Shown: one piece after another, positions 1 to 7,627 of the stretch
How the letters are laid out: every line of letters begins with the position of its first letter
Position numbering within the stretch: position 1 is the stretch's first letter
Source: Bacillota bacterium
GTDB taxonomy: Bacteria; Bacillota; Limnochordia; Limnochordales; ZCTH02-B6
Length of the DNA stretch: 36,317 bases
Reading direction: 5' to 3'
Assembly: GCA_017656145.1 (NCBI GenBank)
Contig: JACDOI010000024.1
Span: forward strand, 1-36,317
The notes under the pieces: generated by a model
What the model was told of the DNA's origin: nothing
What the model saw: the letters and a program-made list of their open reading frames with translations, nothing else
Database searches by the model: none
Position numbers and translations under genes: made by a program

Positions 1-44
1 GTCTGTCAATTTCCCTGTTCTTCCCAGGGTCTGCCCCAGAACTA

Positions 45-73
45 TTGACTCATACGTATCGCCGGGCTAAACT
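45..73 (+). promoter_or_regulatory. sigma-A type promoter for nth
   Basis: A -35 box TTGACT (45-50) and a -10 box TAAACT (68-73) are separated by exactly 17 bases, a near-consensus housekeeping promoter. Transcription would start near 80, leaving a leader of about 80 bases before the nth ATG at 159. The -35 box contains a TTG that would otherwise serve as an upstream start for the same frame, so the promoter argues against the longer reading. Confidence 0.7.
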
Positions 74-158
74 GGACAAAGTGCGACGGCGGGCGCTGTG
101 CGCGCGGCGAGCCTGGCGCCGGAGTTCATGGTATACTGGTGGGCGGAGGCGAACACGT

Positions 159-818
159 ATGGCCAAGCCCAGCCCCACAAGCGCATCCCCAGACCGCGTG
201 CGCGCCATCCTCGAGCGGCTGGCGGAGATGTACCCCGGCGCCCGGTGCGAACTGAACTATTCGACGCCGTTCGAACTTTTGGTGGCGTGCATTCTTTCTG
301 CTCAATGTACCGACCGGCGGGTCAACATCGTCACCGCTCGCCTGTTTCCCCGCTACAACAGTCCGGAGCACTTTGCAGCCCTCGCTCCCGAACAGCTGGC
401 CGAGAAAATCCGGGACTGCGGCCTGTATCGCAACAAGGCCCGGCACATCGTGGAGCTTTCCCGGAGGCTGCTGGAGGATTACGACGGCAAGGTGCCCACG
501 AGCCGGGAAGAGCTGATGAAACTGCCGGGCGTCGGCCGCAAGACCGCCAACGTCGTGCTGAGCAACGCGTTCGGCGTTCCCGCCATCGCGGTGGACACGC
601 ACGTGTTCCGGGTAGCCAACCGTATCGGCCTGGCTGAGGCTTCCGATCCCTTGTCCACCGAACTCCAGCTCATGGATGCCATTCCGAAGGAGCTCTGGAG
701 CCAAGCCCACCACTGGCTCATCCACCACGGGCGGGCGCTGTGCTCCGCTCGCCGGCCCCAATGTACGGCGTGTCCCATCCGCCCCTACTGCCGCTTTGCC
801 AATTCCCAATCCGCGTGA
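159..818 (+). CDS. nth: endonuclease III (DNA glycosylase/AP lyase)
   Basis: This base-excision repair enzyme removes oxidised pyrimidines and cleaves the abasic site. The 219-residue protein has the helix-hairpin-helix LPGVGRKTA with catalytic Lys128 and the following VDTHV with catalytic Asp146. Its C-terminal 4Fe-4S ligand set is C195-x6-C202-x2-C205-x5-C211. All key residues are present and the length is normal for the family. The ATG at 159 follows GGCGGAGG (143-150) at good spacing; the frame stays open upstream to a TTG at 45, but that stretch is basic, low-complexity and overlaps the promoter. It appears monocistronic. Confidence 0.95.
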   Translation: MAKPSPTSASPDRVRAILERLAEMYPGARCELNYSTPFELLVACILSAQCTDRRVNIVTARLFPRYNSPEHFAALAPEQLAEKIRDCGLYRNKARHIVELSRRLLEDYDGKVPTSREELMKLPGVGRKTANVVLSNAFGVPAIAVDTHVFRVANRIGLAEASDPLSTELQLMDAIPKELWSQAHHWLIHHGRALCSARRPQCTACPIRPYCRFANSQSA

Positions 819-867
819 CAGCGGGCCAGGCTCCCGCCGGGAGCCCGGTTGCTCGCCAGCCCGCGCG

Positions 868-1003
868 CGATTTGTCGTCGATTTGTCGCGTCCAGCGCGC
901 CGGAAGGATCCGACTCAGCGTCCTCCGAACTGGGTGAACGAATCACAGGCTGTCCCCAGAATGTACAAAATCTGTCCACAGTTTGTCCACAGGCTGTGGA
1001 TAA
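868..1003. promoter_or_regulatory. DnaA-box-like cluster with phased repeats
   Basis: The 212-base gap between nth and the HTH gene holds several related motifs. A perfect DnaA box TGTGGATAA (reverse of TTATCCACA) lies at 995-1003. Three bases before it, in opposite orientation, is TTGTCCACA (983-991), one mismatch from consensus, so the pair forms an inverted repeat. A second TGTCCACA at 973-980 sits one helical turn (11 bases) upstream of the first. Further up, CGATTTGTCG occurs twice (868-877, 879-888), also with period 11. It may be a DnaA-binding cluster or an operator for the downstream HTH gene; no origin genes such as dnaA or dnaN are nearby. Confidence 0.45.
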
Positions 1004-1030
1004 CGGGCGACCTACGGAGGCATCCGGCCG

Positions 1031-1282
1031 GTGCAAATCGAGATTCGCGGGGTAGAACGGTTGAGCTTTCGGGAACGGCAGGTCGTGGCCTTGAAGGAGC
1101 TGGGACACAGCAACCAGTCGGTGGCCCGGCGGCTGGGTGTGTCGCCGGCAACCGTTGCCACACTGTACAACCGGGCCAAGGCCAAGGGCTTTCAAGTCGT
1201 GCTGGTGCTCAGCGGGGACCCGCTGAACCTGTTTGCAGGAGATGACGAACCGGCCGAACCAAGCGAGCCGGACGGCGCGTAA
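1031..1282 (+). CDS. small helix-turn-helix protein (LuxR/sigma region 4-like)
   Basis: This 83-residue protein is mostly one DNA-binding domain. LSFRERQVVALKELGHSNQ followed by SVARRLGVSPATVATLYNRA (about residues 11-49) has the spacing of a GerE/LuxR or sigma-70 region 4 helix-turn-helix. A short beta-like stretch and an acidic tail follow. There is no receiver or ligand domain, so its signal is unknown. The GTG start at 1031 follows GGAGG (1016-1020). The inverted DnaA-box-like repeat lies just upstream of the ribosome binding site and could be its own operator. A hairpin terminator follows. The fold is clear; the target is not. Confidence 0.75.
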   Translation: MQIEIRGVERLSFRERQVVALKELGHSNQSVARRLGVSPATVATLYNRAKAKGFQVVLVLSGDPLNLFAGDDEPAEPSEPDGA

Positions 1283-1322
1283 AGGCAAGACCGCAAACAA
1301 AGGCGAGTGCCAGCAAGCAGGC

Positions 1323-1352
1323 AGCGGAGGTCACACGACCTCCGCTCCTTTC
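1323..1352 (+). terminator. rho-independent terminator after the HTH gene
   Basis: A perfect 9-bp inverted repeat AGCGGAGGT (1323-1331) and ACCTCCGCT (1338-1346) encloses a 6-base loop and is followed by CCTTTCT. It lies 40 bases after the HTH stop and overlaps the 3' end of the convergent nicotinamidase gene, so the two genes share it. The T-run is short, and the reverse direction has an even poorer one. Confidence 0.6.
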
Positions 1353-1924
1353 TGCCGCATTTCCTCGACGGCTTGCGCCTCATCATCCGGCCGCACGTTG
1401 ACGGCCCGGGCCCCGTCGCGGATCAAGACAGCCGCAAACCCATGGCGCAGGGCATCGAGGACGGTAGCCCGTACGCAATAATCGGTAGCTAATCCGCCGA
1501 CGTAGACCTTCCTCACCCCGCGGGCTTTGAGCCAAGAGGCTAGATCCGCATCCTCCCGGATCCCCTCGCCCTCCGCCAGGCGTCCCTCGAATCCGCTGTA
1601 ACCTTCCTGATCCGGGCGAAACGCCTTGCGAAACGCCGGGCCTTCAACTTTTAGGGCCGGATGAAACTCTGCGCCGCTTGTCCCTTGTACGCAGTGGGGC
1701 GGCCACGGACCGCCCCGGGCCTCAAACGAGCAGTGGTCTTCCGGGTGCCAGTCCTGGGTGTAGACAACCGGCAGGCCCGCCTCGCGGAACCGCTCGATCC
1801 ATCGGTTCAACACGGGCACCACCTGATCCCCGTCCCGCACCGCCAAAGCGCCTCCGGGACAAAAATCGTTCTGAACGTCGACGATGATAAGGGCTGCTCC
1901 GGCTTCGGGAACGCGGACGTCCAT
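1331..1924 (-). CDS. pncA: nicotinamidase (isochorismatase-like hydrolase)
   Basis: This cytosolic enzyme hydrolyses nicotinamide to nicotinate for NAD salvage. The 197-residue protein shows the cysteine hydrolase triad: Asp16 in IIVDVQNDFCPGG, Lys100 in the FRKAF segment and nucleophile Cys150 in LATDYCV. The metal-site pattern Asp58 and His60 (QDWHPEDH) plus His77 (WPPHC) fits nicotinamidases rather than isochorismatases. The ATG at 1924 follows GGGAGGG. It lies 78 bases downstream of the frameshifted NADH dehydrogenase gene on the same strand, so the two may be cotranscribed. PncA rather than a related amidase is supported by the metal-ligand spacing. Confidence 0.88.
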   Translation of the reverse strand: MDVRVPEAGAALIIVDVQNDFCPGGALAVRDGDQVVPVLNRWIERFREAGLPVVYTQDWHPEDHCSFEARGGPWPPHCVQGTSGAEFHPALKVEGPAFRKAFRPDQEGYSGFEGRLAEGEGIREDADLASWLKARGVRKVYVGGLATDYCVRATVLDALRHGFAAVLIRDGARAVNVRPDDEAQAVEEMRQKGAEVV

Positions 1925-2002
1925 CCCGTCACCCTCCCAGGCTCCGTCATCACCTCCAACCTACCACCCAGGCACCAGGATTGGCAAGGGCCCAGCGCAG
2001 CA

Positions 2003-3225
2003 CTATGCCCGCGCGAGGGACCCGGGCGCCAGGCGCAACAGAAGTTTCATAAACAGCCGCATTCCGCCCAAGGAGTACACATACCGCCACGAGTTGACAT
2101 CCTTCAGCACCGCGGGCAGGCGCCCGGCAAGCTTGAGATCGCCGATCCGGGCGATTCCCATGTCCCGCCCTACGGTGGCCACGACACCGAGACTTGCTCC
2201 CGAGTAGGACCGCAGCGGCCGTCCGGACGCGGAGGCCCAGATGTTATATGCCGCAAGCCGGCCCTGGCCGACCGCATGCTGCGCGGTGGGAGCCACCGGC
2301 TGTCCTGTCCTGGGATTGATCGCCAGCGCCGCGTCGCCGACAATGTATACATCCGGGCTGTCCACGGACTGCAAATACTCGTTGACCACCGCCCGCCCCC
2401 GGGCCCGCGCGGTGAAGCACCGTTCCACCAGCCGGTTTGCCCGCACTCCCCCCGTCCAGATGACGGTCCGGGCCTCGATCCTCTGCCGTCCTGCAACACC
2501 ACGGCCCCCCGTTCCACCGCGGCGATGGGAACGCCCATCATGAGGCTGACACCTTTGCGCACCAATGTGTCCACAGCCGCCTCAACCAGCGGATCGTCAA
2601 ATCCCGGCAAAATGTCGGGCGCGGCCTCCACGGTGATGATGCGAACCTCCCGGGCCGGTGCGCCGGTCCGGCGGGCCAGCCCCCGCACCCGGTCCGCGAG
2701 CTCGCCTGCGAACTCGACGCCGGTGAAACCGCCGCCGGCTACGACGACGGTCAAGTACGGGCGGCGATCCCGGACCGACGGTAGCCCGGCGGCCTCCCGA
2801 AACATGGATGCGATGTGGCGGCGGATGACCCCGGCGCTGTTGAGGCTCCGGATGGTCAGACTGTGCTCGGCCATTCCCGGGATGGAAAAATACTCGGGCT
2901 CGCTTCCCAAGGCCACCACCAATCGGTCATACCGGAAGACCCGCTCGCGGTCCAAGACGAACTGGTGGGCGGTCCAGCGGATGTCGGTGACCGTACCGCG
3001 GATCAGCTCAACGCCGGTGCCGGCGAAGATGTCCCGCAACGGGATGGCGAGCGCCCGGCCGGTGACCGAGCCGGCGGCCGGCCGGTGGAGCTCGGTGACC
3101 AGTTGGTGGTACCCATCCTGGTTGATGAGGCTGATACGGACATCCCTGCGCCCGCGAAACCGCCGAGCGAGGTCGAGAGCGGCCCGCACGCCCGCGTACC
3201 CGGCACCGAGAACCCGGATCTTCAC
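2003..3225 (-). pseudogene. ndh: type II NADH dehydrogenase (NDH-2), frameshifted
   Basis: NDH-2 enzymes oxidise NADH and reduce membrane quinone without pumping protons. The N-terminal part has the FAD-binding GAGYAG (residues 7-12) and a second nucleotide fold with VVVAGGGFTGVEFAGEL (161-177). After residue 247 (VVLQDG, base 2485) homology moves to another frame, where RIEARTVIWTGGVRANRL continues the protein through DVYIVGDAA and the quinone-site-like TAQHAVGQG to a hydrophobic basic tail. Adding one base near 2482-2488 (GGCAG to GGCCAG) restores about 407 residues, the usual length. It is either a recent mutation or a sequencing error, since the downstream part is not decayed. The GTG start at 3225 is 43 bases after the TPR/HD-GYP gene. 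Confidence 0.85.
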
Positions 3226-3268
3226 GCCAACACCCCCGCACGGGTATTGTGGCCTGCCGGGCTTGCGG

Positions 3269-4867
3269 TTAGGCGCGCCCGAACGTTCTCACGCCCTGCG
3301 CCCCCAATCCGCCTGCGCCGGGCAACGGAGAAGGGCCGCTTGCTCCCGTTGCCCGGGGATTGCAGGCACCCTCATGCAGAGCGATGAAGTGGTCCACCAG
3401 CACCGGGTCCAGAGCTCTCCCTCGCTGCCGGACGAGATTCTCCATCGCGTGCCGGTGGCCCCATTCGACGGCATCGTGCACGTACGTGCTGGCGACGGCG
3501 ATGATCCGGGCCAAATGCGGGATATCCTCGCCCGCCAGCCCGTCCGGATAACCCCGGCCGTCGTATCGCTCGTGATGATGTCTGATCGCGTCCCGGCACG
3601 CGGCAGGCACCGGGAACAGGCTGACGATCTGCTCCCCGAATGTCGGATGGGCTCGCACCCGATCCTGGGCGGCCCGGCTCAACGGCCGGCTCCCATCCAT
3701 GATCTCGGGTTCTAGGGAAGCGAGTCCGACGTCTTGAAGTTTGGCCGCGTGGGCCAGCGCTTCCCGTTCCTCCTGGTCCAACCCGTAGGCCTCACCCAAC
3801 AGCAGCGCGTACCAAGCGGCAAGCTCCGCCCGAAAACGCAGCTCAGGATAGAGGCTTTCGATGGAGTCCAACAGGTCGAGCAAGGTCGCCAAATAGCGCA
3901 ATCGCTCGTTGCACTCGGGATGAATCCCAGCCCCAGAGACGAACACCTCCTGTGGCCCGGACCGCTGCTCCAGTAGAGCGTCGAGCTGCCGGTTCACCCG
4001 CGACCACTCCCGCCACATGGACGCCTGGGCAAAATAGGCGCTGGCCCTCTGAAGATCGATCAGCGCCGAGTGCCGGTCGCCGACCGCGAGCGCAATGGCC
4101 CCGAAAAGCTCGCTGAGCCTGGCCGCCTCCATCTTGTGAACAGACAAGACGTTGGACCAAAGCAGCCGCAACGCTTCGCTGCCGCAGGCCGCCGCTTTGT
4201 TCACATCGCCGGCAACAAACCACAACCGACCCAATTCTGTATATGTGCACCCCAGGTCCGTTTCTCTCCCTGCGCTTTGCAGGACGTCCCGAGCGTTTTC
4301 CAGATACTGCCGGGCAGTTTCGAAGTTTCCGCGCTCAATCTCGACCGATCCGAGATTGGACAGGAGATGCGCCGCTCGAACCCGGTCGCCGGTTTCCTCG
4401 AACAGCCGCAGCGCCTGGCGGGCCGTGGCCTCGGCCTCTTCCCAACTTCCAAGGGCTACGAGAATAGAGGAGGCAGACTGCTGAACGCGGGCGACCAATT
4501 CCGGATGTACTTGGTCGCAACATCGCTGAGCGGCGAACACATATTGCTTCGCATCCGCCAACCGCCCGCGCCGGAATGCGACGAGGGCCCGGTTCGTCAT
4601 CACCTGGACCCAGTCGACCGGTGTTGCCCCGGGGTCGGATTCGATGAGCCGGGACGCGCTCAGCCACATGGCCTCGGCCTGTTCGAGGCGGCCCAGCGCA
4701 AACTCAACGCACCCCAGCGCATTCAGGCTCCGGGCCTCCTGGAGCCGGCTCCCGGTGCGCCGGGCTTCTGCTCGCCATTGCGACCAGGACTCTTCCGCCA
4801 TGAACAAGAGGCCCCGTTGCCACGCCCACATTCCCCGCTGTTGCAGCAGCTCCCATCCGGCGTCCAT
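3269..4867 (-). CDS. TPR-repeat protein with degenerate HD-GYP domain
   Basis: The 532-residue cytoplasmic protein has TPR-like helical repeats over about residues 35-300 (for example SLNALGCVEFALGRLEQAEA and LSNLGSVEIERGNFETARQY). A C-terminal HD-GYP domain (about 325-470) follows. HD-GYP proteins normally hydrolyse cyclic di-GMP. Here RHHHERYDGRGYPDG (429-443) and His407 (AHP) are intact, but the canonical LHDIGK motif reads LQDVGL (Gln378-Asp379) and the aspartate of VADAF is Ser460. Two metal ligands and the conserved lysine are therefore lost, suggesting a binding or adaptor role. It sits 83 bases downstream of the histidine kinase gene and may share its transcript. Confidence 0.8.
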   Translation of the reverse strand: MDAGWELLQQRGMWAWQRGLLFMAEESWSQWRAEARRTGSRLQEARSLNALGCVEFALGRLEQAEAMWLSASRLIESDPGATPVDWVQVMTNRALVAFRRGRLADAKQYVFAAQRCCDQVHPELVARVQQSASSILVALGSWEEAEATARQALRLFEETGDRVRAAHLLSNLGSVEIERGNFETARQYLENARDVLQSAGRETDLGCTYTELGRLWFVAGDVNKAAACGSEALRLLWSNVLSVHKMEAARLSELFGAIALAVGDRHSALIDLQRASAYFAQASMWREWSRVNRQLDALLEQRSGPQEVFVSGAGIHPECNERLRYLATLLDLLDSIESLYPELRFRAELAAWYALLLGEAYGLDQEEREALAHAAKLQDVGLASLEPEIMDGSRPLSRAAQDRVRAHPTFGEQIVSLFPVPAACRDAIRHHHERYDGRGYPDGLAGEDIPHLARIIAVASTYVHDAVEWGHRHAMENLVRQRGRALDPVLVDHFIALHEGACNPRATGASGPSPLPGAGGLGAQGVRTFGRA

Positions 4868-4950
4868 AGCCGCCCCCCTGCTTGGACCGGTAAAGCGGCG
4901 GGCTGGTCAGCAAAAAGAAGCGCCCGACAAAGCTGCCTGAGGCCCCGAAG

Positions 4951-5703
4951 TCACATTCCTCCCTGGCCGCCGAGATGTTCTTCCAGCGGGATGCCGAACC
5001 GGACCGCGGTTCCGCGGCCCGGAGCGGTGTCCACCTGCAGCCACCCGCCGAGCAGGCTCAATCGTTCCCGCATTGCCCGCAACCCAAACCGGCGGCCGGC
5101 CCGCTGGACCTCCTGACATTCGAAACCCCGGCCGTCGTCTCGGACCTCGACCCGCAGCTCAGCATCGCTGGTCTCGATCCGCACGCTTGCCTGGCTGGCG
5201 CCGGAGTGCTTGGCGACATTGTTCAAGCACTCCTGCACGCTGCGATAGACGGCCAATTTCACATCCGAATCGACGGGCACCGGCGAGGGCGGGAAGTGGA
5301 GCCGAACCGCGATCCCTGTCCGGTCCCCGAATTCCACGGCGCACCGCCGCAACGCTTCCTCTAAGCCGCTCTCCTCCACGACCAGCGGCCGCAAGTCGGC
5401 GATAATCTGGCGGATGTCCCGCAGGCTGGCCCTGAGCAGTTCCTTCACGCGCCGGAGTTCATCCCGTACCCGGTCCGGATCGGTAGCCAGCAGCCGTTCG
5501 CACACTTCGACCCGCAGGACCAGGTTGGTCAGCGTTTGCGCGGCGCCGTCGTGCAACTCCCGCGCGATGCGCCGGCGCTCGAATTCTTGCGCCTGCAGCA
5601 CCGCTTTTCCGTCCGCCAATGACCGGGTTCCCTTCGGGGCATCCATCGCGCGGTATCGTTCGATAGCCGCAGGGAAACCCCTTCCGGGCGAGGTTCTCCT
5701 CAC
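4951..5703 (-). CDS. soluble sensor histidine kinase, NarL/DegS type
   Basis: The protein has a HisKA_3 dimerisation helix with the phosphoacceptor in ERRRIARELHDGAAQTL (His51 counted from the chosen start). A HATPase_c domain follows with N-box ECLNNVAKHS, DDGRGF, and a RFGLRAMRERL G2 region. No membrane segment or recognisable sensor domain is present, so it is a cytosolic kinase like DegS. The GTG at 5703 overlaps the TGA of the upstream MoaD-MoaE gene (GTGA), which implies translational coupling; an ATG at 5646 has no ribosome binding site. No receiver-domain gene lies nearby, so the partner is unknown. The product is about 250 residues. Confidence 0.82.
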   Translation of the reverse strand: MRRTSPGRGFPAAIERYRAMDAPKGTRSLADGKAVLQAQEFERRRIARELHDGAAQTLTNLVLRVEVCERLLATDPDRVRDELRRVKELLRASLRDIRQIIADLRPLVVEESGLEEALRRCAVEFGDRTGIAVRLHFPPSPVPVDSDVKLAVYRSVQECLNNVAKHSGASQASVRIETSDAELRVEVRDDGRGFECQEVQRAGRRFGLRAMRERLSLLGGWLQVDTAPGRGTAVRFGIPLEEHLGGQGGM

Positions 5704-6602
5704 GGGCCTGTCTGGGGCCCCACCCATTCTTCGCCGTCCTCCCAGCGCTCTTTCTTCCAAATGGGGACGATTTCTTTCAGCCGGTCAATGGCGTAGCGGC
5801 CCGCAGCGAACGCCTCAGACCGGTGAGGGGCCGCAGCAGCCACCATGACGCTGGCCTCGCCCGTTGCCAGCCGACCGATTCGGTGGCTGATGGCCAGGCG
5901 GACCCCAGGCCACCGCTCGGCGACCTCATTCCCGATGCGAGCCATCTCCTTCAGCGCCATGTCCCGGTAAGCCTCGTACTCAAGGTGCACCGTACGACGC
6001 CCCCCGGTGAACTCCCGCACGATCCCGGCGAACAGCGTGACGGCTCCGGCCTCCGGATGGCGCACCCGATCGATGAGCCGGTCCGCCGACAGCGGCTCTT
6101 CGGTGATTTCCCACATGCACCCGACCGGGGCGCCGTTGCCGCCTGATACCGGGGGCAGAAAAGCCACCTCGTCCCCGGACTGCAAACGGGCTTGCCACGC
6201 GGCGTACTCTTGATTGAGCGCCGGCAGCACCCGGTTGCGGAACACCTCCAGTTGCGGGAACCGGCGGACCATCTCCTGCCACGCATCGGCCACCGTAGCG
6301 CCCTCGGGCAGCTCCAGCGCCATCGTACGGAAGCCGAGCGCTTCGGCCACCGCCGCAAAGGTTCGAACGGTCACCTCCACGTTCACCGCCTCCCCGTGCT
6401 TCGCGGTCGGGACCCGCAAGCCCCCTTCCGAATCTCCAGGCGCCCGGGAAATCGGATCAAAGCCGTGGTTCACCGGCCGGCCGCGTTCTTCACCCTCTAT
6501 GGCCAAAAACGGCTTACCGCAATACGGGCATTCCCAACGCTGGGTCTCAGCTATAGAGGAATAGCTCGGCTTGCAGCAATAGGGGCAGATCTTCTTGTGC
6601 AT
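5700..6602 (-). CDS. moaE: zinc-ribbon/MoaD/MoaE fusion (molybdopterin synthase)
   Basis: Molybdopterin synthase transfers sulfur to precursor Z to make molybdopterin. From the ATG at 6602 the 300-residue product has a zinc ribbon (CPYC at 6-9, CPYC at 25-28) and a linker. A MoaD ubiquitin-like domain then runs from about 75 to 155, ending at VSGG (154-155), followed by a MoaE domain with FAGIVREFTGG and VPIWKKERWEDG. MoaD needs a free C-terminal Gly-Gly, so the fusion would have to be cleaved, as known for mycobacterial MoaX. A second start, GTG at 6380, follows a perfect GGGGAGG (6389-6395) with 8-base spacing and would give MoaD-MoaE alone. The ATG at 6602 also has a G-rich site. Its stop overlaps the kinase start. 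Confidence 0.85.
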   Translation of the reverse strand: MHKKICPYCCKPSYSSIAETQRWECPYCGKPFLAIEGEERGRPVNHGFDPISRAPGDSEGGLRVPTAKHGEAVNVEVTVRTFAAVAEALGFRTMALELPEGATVADAWQEMVRRFPQLEVFRNRVLPALNQEYAAWQARLQSGDEVAFLPPVSGGNGAPVGCMWEITEEPLSADRLIDRVRHPEAGAVTLFAGIVREFTGGRRTVHLEYEAYRDMALKEMARIGNEVAERWPGVRLAISHRIGRLATGEASVMVAAAAPHRSEAFAAGRYAIDRLKEIVPIWKKERWEDGEEWVGPQTGP

Positions 6603-6870
6603 GAAACTCGCCCCCCGCGAGGCGTCCCGTTCACTTGCTTTGGACCGTTGCCCTCCCTTCGACGGCACCGGCACCATCTCCTTGGCGCCCGGCCCGGCGC
6701 AAGGCTGGCACTAGTGCCGTTCAAGCGGGAACCCGGCTGCTTGCCGGTCGAGACGGATCCCCATCCGCACGTCCCACAAACGGGGAGCGCATCTGTGTTT
6801 GTGAGGCGCAACGGGGCGATCCGGAGAGGCCCTCGGAGAGCCGGTTTCCGGAGGATGGCTCCGGTTTCGA

Positions 6871-7512
6871 TCAGGGGGAGGCGGGCGACGCGGCGGCAGG
6901 CACCAACTCAAACGTCTCGGGAGGGCGGAGAATGGCCATGTCCGAAATGGGCCAGTAGCGCCAGATCGCCCTCCCGACCAGGTTCTCCCGGGGTACGAAT
7001 CCAACCCGCCGGTCCCGGCTGTCCTCGCTGTTGTTGCGATTGTCCCCTAGAACAAAGTACCTGCCCGGGGGCACCACAACCGGCCCGAACGAGCCAAACA
7101 TGGGCCCAGCCAGGTACGGCTCTTCCAGGGCGACGCCGTTCACGAACACTCGCCCCCGGGAAATCCGGATCTCGTCTCCGGGAAGCCCGATGATGCGCTT
7201 GATGAAATGCTCCCGCGGGTTGGCGGGATACCGGAAGACGACGACGTCTCCTCGCTGGGGCTCCCGAAACCGGTACGTCAGCCGGTCGACCAGGAGCCGT
7301 TGTCCATCCTCCAGCGTCGGCATCATCGACGGCCCCTCGACCGTAAATGCCCTGGCCACGAAGGTCATGATGAACACGGCGAGTACCGCCGCGCCGACCA
7401 AGGTTTCGACGTACTCGCGCAACGGCGACTTGCGGGGACGGGTCTCGGGGACGGACCGCAACCTGCGCCCACCTCCGCGTTTGAAACCAATGCTAAGAAT
7501 ACGGAGTGCCAT
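6871..7512 (-). CDS. lepB: signal peptidase I
   Basis: This membrane peptidase removes signal peptides from secreted proteins. The 213-residue protein has one N-terminal membrane segment (about 38-56). The family boxes follow: Ser62 in EGPSMMPTL, Lys105 in IKRIIGLPGD, and GDNRNNSEDSR near residue 157. The Ser/Lys dyad is intact and the length fits Gram-positive SipS-type enzymes. The ATG at 7512 has no good ribosome binding site; a TTG at 7461 preceded by GGAGG at 10 bases would remove 17 residues without touching the membrane anchor. It lies on the same strand as the YpiB-like gene, 115 bases away. Confidence 0.93.
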   Translation of the reverse strand: MALRILSIGFKRGGGRRLRSVPETRPRKSPLREYVETLVGAAVLAVFIMTFVARAFTVEGPSMMPTLEDGQRLLVDRLTYRFREPQRGDVVVFRYPANPREHFIKRIIGLPGDEIRISRGRVFVNGVALEEPYLAGPMFGSFGPVVVPPGRYFVLGDNRNNSEDSRDRRVGFVPRENLVGRAIWRYWPISDMAILRPPETFELVPAAASPASP

Positions 7513-7627
7513 ACTTCACGCGACTTCGGTTGCGGGCCGCAAAAATCCTCCTCTGCTCCCTGTGGATCTTTGCCCCAACCCGGTGCCGGAGGATGACTCG
7601 CCGGATCACCCCCACGCCGGCCGCCGG

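Noticed and set aside
2170-2490. Programmed frameshifting as the explanation of the ndh break
   Set aside because: No slippery heptamer or stimulatory hairpin is visible, and NDH-2 enzymes are not known to use frameshifting.
1661-3715. Very long plus-strand open frame (684 residues) opposite pncA, ndh and the TPR gene
   Set aside because: It crosses three recognised minus-strand genes and its translation is Pro/Arg/Ser-rich without any domain.
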